Under the pieces are notes generated by a model, which saw only the letters and a program-made list of their open reading frames with translations, made no database searches and was not told where the DNA came from. A DNA stretch of 64,000 nucleotides from Myxococcales bacterium (lineage in GTDB: Bacteria; Myxococcota_A; Bradymonadia; UBA7976; UBA1532). The stretch lies in assembly GCA_020633435.1 (NCBI GenBank), contig JACKDP010000004.1:310001-374000 (forward strand), given 5' to 3'. Every line of letters begins with the position of its first letter. The first letter of the stretch is position 1. Positions 17,427 through 25,791 of the stretch are shown here, piece by piece. Position numbers and translations under genes: made by a program.

Positions 17427-18951
17427 CGAGGGCGAGCAGCCACAGGCCCCCCACCGGCGCCCCGGGCGACTGCTCGCAGCCCCCGCTCTCCGCCGTCGCC
17501 GACTCCCCGGGCAGGCCGGCCTCGCCGCGCGGGCCGGTGGCCCCGGCCTGGCCGGGCGGCCCCGTGCGGCCGGGCGGGCCCTCGGGCCCCACCATGCCGT
17601 TCTCGCCGTCGCGGCCGTGGCAGAGCAGGACCTCGCTGTCGATCTCGTTGCCGTCGAGCCGCCCGTCGCGGTCCTCGTCGAGGCCGGAGAGCACGCGCCA
17701 GCCCCCCTGCGGGCAGGTGGCGGTGGCCGGCTCGTCCTCGACCTCCTGCAGGATGTTGTAGCCGTCCTCGCCGGGGGTGCCGGGATCGCCGTTGCACACG
17801 AAGTGGGAGGCCTCCACCTCGTCCTCGTCCAGCTCGCCGTCGTAGTCCCAGTCGCGGCCCTCGTCGATGCGGACGCCGCCCGCGGCGCAGTCGGGGCCCG
17901 GCGGGACGGGCACCACGTCGACGATCTGCTTGCGGTCGATGGGCTCCCAGCGCGTCAGATCCACCGGGCCGAGCAGGCGTCGCTCGTTGCCGGCCGCGCG
18001 CCCGACGAAGCGGGCCTCCAGGGACAGCAGCCGCTCGCCGATGGGCGTCTGGCCGTCGACGAGGATGCGCACGGGGCCGTTGTACTCGATGGCCCCGCCG
18101 ACGAGATCGAGCTGGAAGGCCGCCCCATCCCAGCCGAAGGCGCCCAGGCCCGGCAGCTCGATGCTCTGGATGGCCGCCCGGGGGCCGCGGATGGTGATGA
18201 GCAGGCGCCCCAGATCCTCGATGACGCGCACGGCCCGCCCGTCGAGGCGCAGGCACTCCGTCAGGCCCAGCTCGATGTGGGCGCTCGCGTCGAGGCTGCG
18301 GGGCAGGCCCACGAAGGTGGTCTGGGGGGTGGCCGCGAGGGCGCGGGAGCCGGGCACCAGCAGGGCCTCGATGCAGGGGACGAGCCCCAGCACGCCGGCG
18401 CTGCGCCGCCCGCCCACGTCCAGCTCGTTGATGGCGTTGGACAGGCTGGCCGTGGCGCTGAGCAGCGTCCCCTGGGCCAGCGGCAGGTCGGCCGCGGCCA
18501 CGCGCACCGCGACGCCGTCCAGGTCGAGGCCGAGCACGTCGTCGAGGGCCATCGGCCCGTCCGTCGTGACCGAGAAGGCCACGAAGTCATCCCCCAGCGC
18601 CCCGCCCGCCGACGGCTCCACCCGCATGCCGGTGTTGGCGCTCTCGGGGCTGCCGCTGCGGAAGCGCAGGCGATCGGGCCCGATGGGCGTCCGCAGCCGC
18701 ATCCGGCCCAGCTCGAAGCGCAGGGTCAGGCGCTGCGCCGCCACCGGGGATCCCAGGCGGTAGTCGAGGGAGCCGAAGGGCAGCGTGAAGTCGGTGTCTC
18801 CGCGGGGGTTGACGACCTCGTTGGCATAGATGGCGGGCGCATAGGCGAGCTCACCGGCGGCCGCCGGCGCCGCCGCGAGGGCGACCAGGATCAGCCAGGC
18901 GGGGATTAGGATGCGGCCTCTTGGACCGCGGCGGGGAGCGAGGGTGCGCAT
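17395..18951 (-). CDS. Secreted protein with DUF7151-like repeats, collagen-like stretch and MYXO-CTERM-like tail
   Basis: This encodes 518 residues. A signal peptide (PAWLILVALAAAPAAAG) leads into a long beta-rich region with no recognised motif. Two Asp-rich calcium-loop-like repeats follow (EGRDWDYDGELDEDEVEASH and LDEDRDGRLDGNEIDSEV, each ending in a Cys). Next is a Gly-X-Y stretch (GPEGPPGRTGPPGQAGATGP), and the tail is GGCEQSPGAP, a hydrophobic helix (VGGLWLLALVSLW) and RRRRAR. A Cys, a helix and an Arg cluster is the layout of MYXO-CTERM sorting tags, which are cleaved and lead to surface display. So it is probably surface-exposed; function unknown. It overlaps the GNAT gene tail to tail. 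Confidence 0.8.
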   Translation of the reverse strand: MRTLAPRRGPRGRILIPAWLILVALAAAPAAAGELAYAPAIYANEVVNPRGDTDFTLPFGSLDYRLGSPVAAQRLTLRFELGRMRLRTPIGPDRLRFRSGSPESANTGMRVEPSAGGALGDDFVAFSVTTDGPMALDDVLGLDLDGVAVRVAAADLPLAQGTLLSATASLSNAINELDVGGRRSAGVLGLVPCIEALLVPGSRALAATPQTTFVGLPRSLDASAHIELGLTECLRLDGRAVRVIEDLGRLLITIRGPRAAIQSIELPGLGAFGWDGAAFQLDLVGGAIEYNGPVRILVDGQTPIGERLLSLEARFVGRAAGNERRLLGPVDLTRWEPIDRKQIVDVVPVPPGPDCAAGGVRIDEGRDWDYDGELDEDEVEASHFVCNGDPGTPGEDGYNILQEVEDEPATATCPQGGWRVLSGLDEDRDGRLDGNEIDSEVLLCHGRDGENGMVGPEGPPGRTGPPGQAGATGPRGEAGLPGESATAESGGCEQSPGAPVGGLWLLALVSLWRRRRAR

Positions 18952-19189
18952 CGACGCCTCCAGGGCAGGACCAGGCGCTCCGGCCGGTCAACAGGGTGAT
19001 GTCAGCGCCCGCTCCACGGGGGACCAGACGCGCGGCAGATTTCCCTCTCGGGCCCCTGTATTGTGGGGCGGCCCGGCCGCCTTCGGCAAGCAAGCTGCTG
19101 ATTTCAGTGGGACTCGCGCCCACCCCTGGGCGCAGGTCGTGCCTGTGCCTACACTGGACACACCGCCACGTCGTCGCTCCGGAGTCGCC

Positions 19190-19897
19190 ATGATCCGGCC
19201 CCTCGCGCTCGCCACGCTCGCCCTGATCGGGTGCGGCGATGGCTTCCCGCCCCGCCCGGCCGAGGCCGGCGACGCCGCCGTCGCGGACGTCGGCCCCGCC
19301 GACGCCGCCCCCGTGGACGTCGAGCCCCCCATCGACGGCGATGACGAGGGCGAGGCCCGGGCGCCCGACGCCGCCCCCCCGGCCACGCCCGCCCCCGGCC
19401 CCGGCGAGCTGCTCATCAACGAGGTGGACTACGCCGCCGCCGATGACGCCCAGTACATCGAGCTGGTCAGCCGCGCCGACGGCCCCCGCGAGCTCGCGGG
19501 CCTCACCATCGAGCTGGTCCAGGGCGGGCGCGCCTACCTCATGCGGACGCTCGACCCCGGCGCCATCGGCCCGGGTGAGCGCCTGCTGCTCGTGGGCGCC
19601 CACCGCCCGGCCGAGGCGCCCCCCGGGGTGCCGATGCGCGTCGCGTTCGGGCGGGACGGCGCCGAGATCGCCGCCGGCCGGGCGGGCGTGCGCCTGGTGT
19701 CGGCCGACGGCGACCTGCTCGACGCCCTCGGCTACGGCGGCGAGCCCGGCGAGGGGGGCGTGCTCGCCCTCGTCGACGAGGCCCGCGGCAGCCTCGGCCG
19801 CTGCCCCGACGGCGCCGACACCGACGACAACGCTGCGGATTTCCAGCAGAATCCCGAGGCCACGCCCGGCGCGGCCAACGCCTGTCCCCGCGAATGA
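19190..19897 (+). CDS. Lamin-tail-domain lipoprotein
   Basis: This encodes 235 residues from the ATG at 19190, chosen because it begins MIRPLALATLALIGC with a lipobox. An Asp/Ala/Pro linker of about 50 residues precedes GELLINEVDYAAADDAQYIE, the start of a lamin-tail domain. A DALGYGG strand and a C-terminal NPEATPGAANAC complete the Ig-like fold. In bacteria this domain is a surface adhesion or scaffold module. The stop overlaps the ATG of the next gene (ATGATG). The stretch 18952-19189 upstream holds nothing recognisable. Confidence 0.85.
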   Translation: MIRPLALATLALIGCGDGFPPRPAEAGDAAVADVGPADAAPVDVEPPIDGDDEGEARAPDAAPPATPAPGPGELLINEVDYAAADDAQYIELVSRADGPRELAGLTIELVQGGRAYLMRTLDPGAIGPGERLLLVGAHRPAEAPPGVPMRVAFGRDGAEIAAGRAGVRLVSADGDLLDALGYGGEPGEGGVLALVDEARGSLGRCPDGADTDDNAADFQQNPEATPGAANACPRE

Positions 19898-20919
19898 TGG
19901 TTGCCGGGGCGGGGCGCACGGCTCAGACTGAGGGCATGCTGCGAGCCGCCCAGCGCGCCACCGCCGTCGTCGACGCCGCCGCCCTCGAAGACGGCCTGCG
20001 CGGCCTCGACGACGCCCCCACGCTCTTCCCCCTCGACTCGGCGCTGGCCCGGGTGGGCCGCGAGGCGGGCCTGCTGCTCTACGGCCCCCGCGCCGCGCTG
20101 CTGCAGATCGCCCACCCCTTCATCGCCCAGGCCGTCGCCGATCACTCCCGGGTGCTGGCCGACATGCAGTCGCGGTTTCGCCGCACCATGTCCCTCATGT
20201 ACCGGCTCACCTTCGCGCCGCCCGCCGAGGCCTTCGCCATCGCCCGCGCCCTCCACGCCCGCCATGACGCCGTCGAGGGGACGCTGACGGCCGGCAGCCT
20301 GCGCCTCCCGGCGGGCACCCACTACCGCGCCAACGAGGTGGAGCCCCTGTACTGGGTGGCGGCGACGCTCTGGGACACCAGCCTGCTCTTCCACGAGCAG
20401 GTCCTGGTGCCCCTCACCCCCGCCGAGAAGGACGCCTACCTGGCCGACACCCGCCGCTTCGGCCGCCTGTTCGGCATCCCCGAGGCCACGCAACCGCCGA
20501 GCTGGGCCGCGTTCCAGGACTACATGGATCGCATGCTGCGCGGGGAGGTGCTGGGGGTGACGTCGGTCTCGCGGCAGCTCGCCCAGGCCATCCTGACGCC
20601 GCCGCGCCGGGCCGCCGCCCCGTTCTTCCGCTGGGCGCGGGCCTTCGGGGCCGGCCTCCTCCCGCCGACGCTGCGCGACGCCTTCGGGCTGCCCTTCGGG
20701 GTGGCGGAGCGGGCGCTCCACGGGGCCTCTCTCCGGGCCCTGCGCGCCATCGTGCCGCGGCTGCCCGCGTCGGTCCGCTTCGCCCCGGCCTGGCACGCCG
20801 CCCGCGCCCGGGCCGGCCTGGCGCCGCCGCCGGGCCCCGCCACGCGCCTCGCCCCCCGCGTCGCCCTCTGGCTGACGGCCGGGCGCGCGCCCGTCAGTCC
20901 CCGACCTCCTGCCGGCTGA
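19894..20919 (+). CDS. MpaB/DUF2236 family protein (putative haem oxygenase)
   Basis: This encodes 341 residues. The core motifs LARVGREAGLLLYGPRAALL, QIAHPFIAQAVADHS, HARHDAVEG and YWVAATLWDTSLLFHEQVLV match the DUF2236 (ER-bound oxygenase MpaB/MpaB'/rubber oxygenase, latex-clearing-related) family, where conserved His residues bind haem b. The H in QIAHP, the H in the ARALHARHD helix and the H in LFHEQ are candidates. No signal peptide. The start at 19894 overlaps the preceding stop by 4 bp; an alternative ATG at 19936 would remove 14 weakly conserved residues. The 3' end overlaps the opposing gene by 26 bp. Substrate unknown. Confidence 0.82.
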   Translation: MMVAGAGRTAQTEGMLRAAQRATAVVDAAALEDGLRGLDDAPTLFPLDSALARVGREAGLLLYGPRAALLQIAHPFIAQAVADHSRVLADMQSRFRRTMSLMYRLTFAPPAEAFAIARALHARHDAVEGTLTAGSLRLPAGTHYRANEVEPLYWVAATLWDTSLLFHEQVLVPLTPAEKDAYLADTRRFGRLFGIPEATQPPSWAAFQDYMDRMLRGEVLGVTSVSRQLAQAILTPPRRAAAPFFRWARAFGAGLLPPTLRDAFGLPFGVAERALHGASLRALRAIVPRLPASVRFAPAWHAARARAGLAPPPGPATRLAPRVALWLTAGRAPVSPRPPAG

Positions 20920-22387
20920 CCACGACGCAGGGCTTGCAGGTGCCATCGCACCACAGGCCCCCCGCGCACGGCGCCTCCTCGCTGCAGGCCGCCCCCGCCG
21001 CGAGGCCAGGCGTCTTCGGGGGGATGCAGGCCGCCCCCACCTCGACGAGCAGCCAGTGGTGGGTCGTCTGGCTGCCCGTCTCGATGGGCGCCCCGGCCCC
21101 GCCCGCGTGGATCACCTCCACGCCCGCCACGTCCTGCCGCTGGAAGGTGGCCAGGTGGGCCGTGAGCACCGTGGGCACGCCGGCACGCCGCAGGGTGGCC
21201 ACCAGCCGGGCCGCGTCCTGCCGCGACTTGAACCCGCCGCTGCGGGTGCCGAACGGATCGAACGGGGGCACATGGGTGATGACGAGCCGCGCCGGCGGCG
21301 CCTCGCTGCCCGGCCACCACAGCGGCGTCTGCGGCAGCCAGGCCTCCAGCAGGCTGAACGTCCGCTGCGTGAAGGCGGCGTCCCCCGAGTCCATCACCAG
21401 CAGCCGCAGGGCGCCAGCGTCGAGGGCGAACGTCGTCTGGCCGAGGGCGTCGACCACCGCCTCCGTCTCCTGGCTGAAGACGTCGCGCTCGCCCACCGTG
21501 GCGTACCACGGGATGTCGAGCTGGCTGTCGAGGGTCGCGGCGGCGCTGCGGAGCTGCCCCGGCGTGCCCTCCTCCGTCAGGTCGCCGTTCACCACCGCGA
21601 AGAGCACGCGCTCGCCCTCGGGCAAGGCCGGATCGGCCGCGGCGCTCACCGCCTGGGTGATGCGCGCCCGCACGTCCGGCGTGCCCGCGTTGTTGCCCCA
21701 GACGGCGAACCGGTAGGGCCCCGCGATGGGGCGGCTGAGCCGGTGGCGCACCACCAGCCCCGCCTGACCCAGGCCGAAGGCGCCCTCGGCGTCCAGCGTG
21801 GCGCAGGCCCCCGGCCCCGTCGCCGCGGGCGCGTCCACCACCCCGGGGGCCAGCTCCACCTGCCCCGCCCCGCGATCCGTCCGCACCGTCCAGACCTGCC
21901 ACCGCGCGTGGTCGCTGCCCACGCAGCGCGGGTCCCCCGGGCACTGCAGCGTCTCGGGCTCGAAGGCCCGCTCCGACGCCAGCGGCGTGCGCTTGCGGTC
22001 CTCCGGATCCCCCACGAAGTCCACCGCCCCGCCCGCGGCCTCCCGCGCAGCCGCCACCTCCGCCGGCAGGGCGTCGAGCAGCGGCCGCCACGTCGCGGTC
22101 AGGTCCGTCGGCAGGTGGCTGACCTCCAGCGTGACCGCCGTCGGCCCGCAGCCGCGGTCCACCACCTCCACCCGCACGTCGAGGGACTGGGCCCGGATGC
22201 GGACGCGGGGCGGCGTGCTGCCCTGGGCGGGCACGAGCGCGACCACGGCGCCGCCCTGCACCGAGACGGTCACCAGCGGGTGGGGCCGCGTCGAGCCGGC
22301 CTTCGAGTTCGCGTCGTCCCGGCCGGTGCCCAGGTTGGTGCAGCCGGCCAGAAAACCCAGCACGATCAGGAGGTTGGCGCACCTCAC
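20894..22387 (-). CDS. Calcineurin-like phosphoesterase-fold lipoprotein, metal site apparently degenerate
   Basis: This encodes 497 residues, a lipoprotein (MRCANLLIVLGFLAGC). The C-terminal half shows the order of a metallophosphoesterase: FAVWGNNAG (about residue 240), VVNGDLTEEG (about 266), VGERDVF (about 297), ITHVPPFDP (about 371) and LTAHLATFQ (about 408). In active members these positions read DxH, GDxxD/E, GNHD/E, H and GHxH. Here only GDL-E and the single His are kept, so catalysis is doubtful. The N-terminal half (Cys-containing, beta-rich) and the short C-terminal Cys-rich tail are unassigned. It overlaps the upstream gene by 4 bp and was probably co-transcribed with it. Confidence 0.72.
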   Translation of the reverse strand: MRCANLLIVLGFLAGCTNLGTGRDDANSKAGSTRPHPLVTVSVQGGAVVALVPAQGSTPPRVRIRAQSLDVRVEVVDRGCGPTAVTLEVSHLPTDLTATWRPLLDALPAEVAAAREAAGGAVDFVGDPEDRKRTPLASERAFEPETLQCPGDPRCVGSDHARWQVWTVRTDRGAGQVELAPGVVDAPAATGPGACATLDAEGAFGLGQAGLVVRHRLSRPIAGPYRFAVWGNNAGTPDVRARITQAVSAAADPALPEGERVLFAVVNGDLTEEGTPGQLRSAAATLDSQLDIPWYATVGERDVFSQETEAVVDALGQTTFALDAGALRLLVMDSGDAAFTQRTFSLLEAWLPQTPLWWPGSEAPPARLVITHVPPFDPFGTRSGGFKSRQDAARLVATLRRAGVPTVLTAHLATFQRQDVAGVEVIHAGGAGAPIETGSQTTHHWLLVEVGAACIPPKTPGLAAGAACSEEAPCAGGLWCDGTCKPCVVVSRQEVGD

Positions 22388-23469
22388 AGGCCATACCCCA
22401 GGCCGAGCCGGATGCCCCAGCCCTCCCCCGCCGTCAGGCTCAGCTCGATGTCCAGCTCGGCGCTCTGCCGGTGGCTCAGCGCCACCTCGATGAGCCCGTT
22501 CTCGCCGTCGCTCGGGCCCACGTCCTGGGTCGGATCCTCGATGAACGCCAGGGAGGCCGTGGTGCGCGGCCCCGTGTTCACGGCCACCCCCGTCTCCACC
22601 AGCAGCCAGGAGTCGAGGAACCAGGGCGACTCGGTGAAGCCGGGGGCCTCGTCCACCTGGTCGCCGAACTGGTAGCCCACGAAGCCGTAGCCGAGGCGCG
22701 TGAAGACGTAGCAGTTGCGCATGCCCCGCACGACCTGCCCCAGGTCGGCCTGGCCGCCGACGTAGGCCGCCGACGCGAGCGCGCTGTAGCCGTAGCGCCG
22801 CACGGCGTGCCGGCGAGCGCGGGCGCCCACGGCGATGTAGTTCTGGGGATCCACCCCCCGGAAGACGCGCACCCCGGTGTCGACGGCCCCCTGCCAGAGA
22901 TCCAGGCGGGCCTCCAGATCCACCTCGGGCCGCAGGTAGAACAGGCCGGAGTCGAACACCCCCTTCACCGCGATGTGGTGCTTGAAGGGCGTCAGCGGGT
23001 TGTCGGTGAAGCGGTAGGCCAGGCCCACCTGGCGCGCCTCCGTGCGCAGGGTGAGCGGATCGAAGGCCCCGGCGCCCTTGAAGGTGCCGAAGATGTCGGC
23101 GCCCCAGGAGCCGAAGAACAGCACCGCCCCGGCGTGGGCCAGGCCCAGGCGAAGCCCGCCGGTGGGGCCGCTGCCATGGGTCGACTCGTCGATGGCCAGG
23201 CTGGCCGCGATGAGGCCGAGGCCCGCCAGCTCCGCCAGCAGCAGGCTCAGGGCGGTGTCCTTGGCGCCCGCGTAGTAGTGGCCGAAGCCGTGGATGAGGA
23301 AGCCCGGTCCGACCGCCAGCACCCCCCCGAAGAGGGAGCCCGCCGGCTCGTCGTCCGGCCGCGGCGCGAACCCCTCGGCCTGGGCGGCGTCCACCGTCTG
23401 GGGCGTGTCGGCGCGGGCCACCGGGGCCAGCGCCAGCAGGATCACCAGGACCGTCTTCAACGCTGCCAC
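22384..23469 (-). CDS. Putative outer-membrane or exported protein of unknown function
   Basis: This encodes 361 residues. A signal peptide (MAALKTVLVILLALAPVARA) is followed by a Gly-rich hydrophobic hairpin (SLLLAELAGLGLIAASLAI, AHAGAVLFFGSWGADIFG). A long region of alternating polar and nonpolar strands follows (HHIAVKGVFDSGLFYLRPEV, NYIAVGARARRHAVRRYG) and ends in a strand-like terminus WGIRLGLGYGL. The mixture suggests a membrane-associated beta-barrel-like protein, but no named family was recognised. It overlaps the phosphoesterase-like gene by 4 bp and the end of recD2 by 13 bp. Confidence 0.65.
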   Translation of the reverse strand: MAALKTVLVILLALAPVARADTPQTVDAAQAEGFAPRPDDEPAGSLFGGVLAVGPGFLIHGFGHYYAGAKDTALSLLLAELAGLGLIAASLAIDESTHGSGPTGGLRLGLAHAGAVLFFGSWGADIFGTFKGAGAFDPLTLRTEARQVGLAYRFTDNPLTPFKHHIAVKGVFDSGLFYLRPEVDLEARLDLWQGAVDTGVRVFRGVDPQNYIAVGARARRHAVRRYGYSALASAAYVGGQADLGQVVRGMRNCYVFTRLGYGFVGYQFGDQVDEAPGFTESPWFLDSWLLVETGVAVNTGPRTTASLAFIEDPTQDVGPSDGENGLIEVALSHRQSAELDIELSLTAGEGWGIRLGLGYGL

Positions 23470-25634
23470 CTCCCCGCGGCGGGCTGCTCGCGCTGCCCCC
23501 CCAGTCGCCCGGCCAGGCCGGTGAAGCGCTGCATGGCGCTCACGCTCCGCACGGCATACCCCAGCGCCGCCTCCTCCGCCACGAGGACGACCAGCCGCCG
23601 CCCCCGCGTCAGCCCGGTATACAGCAGACCGCGCTGCAGCATGACCCGGTGCTCGCGCACGACCGGCAGGACCACCGCCGGGTACTCGCTGCCCTGGCTC
23701 TTGTGGACGGTGCAGGCCCAGGCCAGGGTCAGCGCGTCCAGGCCCGTGCGGTCAAACACCAGCTCGCGCTCCTCGAACCGCACCCGCAGGCCCTGGCCGT
23801 CGAGGCCGAGCACCCACCCGATCTCGCCGTTGAAGACCTCTTTCTCATAGTCATTGCGGATCTGCATGACCTTGTCGCCCGCGCGGAAGGCCCGCTCGCC
23901 CTGGCGGATGAGGGGCTCGCCCGGGTTCTGGCGGCCCTGCAGGCGCTCGTTGAGGGCCGCCGCGCCGCAGCGCCCCCGGTGCATCGGCGTGAGGACCTGG
24001 ACGTCCCGCGCCGGGTCGAGGCCGAAGGCCGCCGGGATGCGCTCGGCCACCGTCCGCTCCACCAGCGCCGCCGCCTCCTCCGCCGAGCGCGCGGGGACGA
24101 TGAAGAAATCCCCAAGGGTTTCAGCCTCTTGGATGATGGGCACCTGCCCGTGCAGCACGGCGTGGGCGGCCAGGACGATGCGGCTCTGCTGCGCCTGCCG
24201 GAAGATCTCGGTCAGCCGCACGGCCGGCACCGCCTCGACGGCCAGCAGATCGGCGAGCACCTGCCCGGGCCCCACCGACGGGAGCTGGTCGGCGTCCCCC
24301 ACCAGGATGAGGCGCGTCCCGGGCGAGACGGCCCGCAGCAGCGCCAGGTAGAGGGGCTGATCGATCATCGACGCCTCGTCGACGATGATGGCCTGCGCCT
24401 CCAGGGGCCGCTCGGCGTCGCGGCGAAAGCCCCCCTCCCCCGGCGAGAACTCCAGCAGGCGGTGCAGGGTGCGGGCCTCCTGGCCCGTGGCCTCCGCCAT
24501 CCGCCGCGCCGCCCGGCCCGTCGGGGCCGCCAGGATGACGCGCCCCTCCGCGGCCGCCAGCAGCGCCAGCAGCACCCGGATGATGGTCGTCTTGCCGGTG
24601 CCGGGGCCGCCCGTGAGCACCATGAACGGCACCTCGGTGGCCAGGCGCAGGGCCTCGAGCTGCGCCGGCGCGAGCGTGAGGCCCAGGCCCCGGGCCGCCG
24701 CCTCGGGATCGCCGCCCAGGGGGGGCGTCTGGGCCGCCACCAGCGCCTCCGTGCGCGCCGCGGCCTCCTCCTCCGTCTGGTAGGCGCCGCGCAGGTAGAT
24801 GCGCTCGAGCCCCCCGTCGATCAGGCGGCCATCGGCCAGGAGCTGGTCGAGCACCTCCCCGGCCACGGCGTCCGTGCCCAGCAGGCGCGCCGCCTCGTCG
24901 AGCAGGGCGGCCCGGGGCAGGTACACATGCCCGTCGTCGGCGGCGGAGGCGAGCAGGTACGCCAGGCCGGCGGCCGCCCGGGCGGGCGAGTCGGGGGCGA
25001 AGCCGAGCCCCGCGGCCATGGCGTCGGCCGTGCGGAAGCCCACCCCGCGGATCTCCTCGACCAGCCGGTAGGGGTTGGCCCGGACGCGGGCGATGGTGGC
25101 GTCGCCGTGCCGCTCCCAGACGCGGCGCGCCAGGGCGGCGGGCAGGCCGGCGCCCTGCAGGAAGACGAGGGCCTCGCGCTGGTCGCGCTGGGCGCGAAAC
25201 GCCGCCACCAGCTCCTGGCTGCGCTTCGGCCCGATGCCCGGCACCGTCGCCAGCAGCACCGGATCCTCGGCCACCACCCGCAGCGTCTCGTGGCCGAACG
25301 CCGCCACCAGCCGCTCGGCGAGCCCCTTGCCCACCCCCTTCACGCGCCCCGACGCCAGGTAGCGGCGGATGCCCTCGGGATCCTGCGGCAGGATGGGGTA
25401 GCCGACGTGCACCTGGAACTGGTGGCCGAACCGCTCGGTGTGGCGCCACTGGCCCCGCAGCCGGACCTGCTCCCCCTCGTGCAGCCCGCCGAGGGCCCCG
25501 ACGACCCGCACCTCGGCGCCCCGGGCCGGCCGCAGGCTCGCCACCGTGAAGGCGTCGTCCTCCGAGCGGAAGAGCACGCGCAGCAGCACCCCCTCCAGGA
25601 CGTCCTCGGGGCGGTTCTCGGGGCGATCGGCCAT
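23457..25634 (-). CDS. recD2: RecD2-type 5'-3' DNA helicase
   Basis: This encodes 725 residues, the normal length for RecD2. The N-terminal OB-like domain and helix-hairpin-helix repeats (VKGVGKGLAERLV, VPGIGPKRSQELV) precede the motor. Walker A LTGGPGTGKTTIIRVL lies near residue 340, Walker B reads IIVDEASMID, LVGDADQLPSVGPG is motif III, and the C-terminal WACTVHKSQGSEYP near residue 640 is motif V/VI. RecD2 is a superfamily 1B helicase in organisms without RecBC and takes part in repair and recombination. The gene overlaps its downstream neighbour by 13 bp and is divergent from the TPR gene. Confidence 0.95.
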   Translation of the reverse strand: MADRPENRPEDVLEGVLLRVLFRSEDDAFTVASLRPARGAEVRVVGALGGLHEGEQVRLRGQWRHTERFGHQFQVHVGYPILPQDPEGIRRYLASGRVKGVGKGLAERLVAAFGHETLRVVAEDPVLLATVPGIGPKRSQELVAAFRAQRDQREALVFLQGAGLPAALARRVWERHGDATIARVRANPYRLVEEIRGVGFRTADAMAAGLGFAPDSPARAAAGLAYLLASAADDGHVYLPRAALLDEAARLLGTDAVAGEVLDQLLADGRLIDGGLERIYLRGAYQTEEEAAARTEALVAAQTPPLGGDPEAAARGLGLTLAPAQLEALRLATEVPFMVLTGGPGTGKTTIIRVLLALLAAAEGRVILAAPTGRAARRMAEATGQEARTLHRLLEFSPGEGGFRRDAERPLEAQAIIVDEASMIDQPLYLALLRAVSPGTRLILVGDADQLPSVGPGQVLADLLAVEAVPAVRLTEIFRQAQQSRIVLAAHAVLHGQVPIIQEAETLGDFFIVPARSAEEAAALVERTVAERIPAAFGLDPARDVQVLTPMHRGRCGAAALNERLQGRQNPGEPLIRQGERAFRAGDKVMQIRNDYEKEVFNGEIGWVLGLDGQGLRVRFEERELVFDRTGLDALTLAWACTVHKSQGSEYPAVVLPVVREHRVMLQRGLLYTGLTRGRRLVVLVAEEAALGYAVRSVSAMQRFTGLAGRLGGQREQPAAGRWQR

Positions 25635-25791
25635 TGCCCGAAGCTCTTAGCAGATCCGCGGGCCTCGCGGGATCGTCGCCAGCGCTCCCACGCCGAACGG
25701 GGGACGCTTCCTCGTTGACACGTCATCCCGAAATGGCGGGCTGGCCCTTGTTCGGATAACCTCCTTTTCGTCTCGCCGCTGACGGGGAGCC

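Noticed and set aside
25715..25760. TTGACA at 25715-25720 as a promoter for the TPR gene
   Set aside because: No -10-like hexamer lies 16-18 bp downstream; GATAAC at 25755 is 34 bp away.
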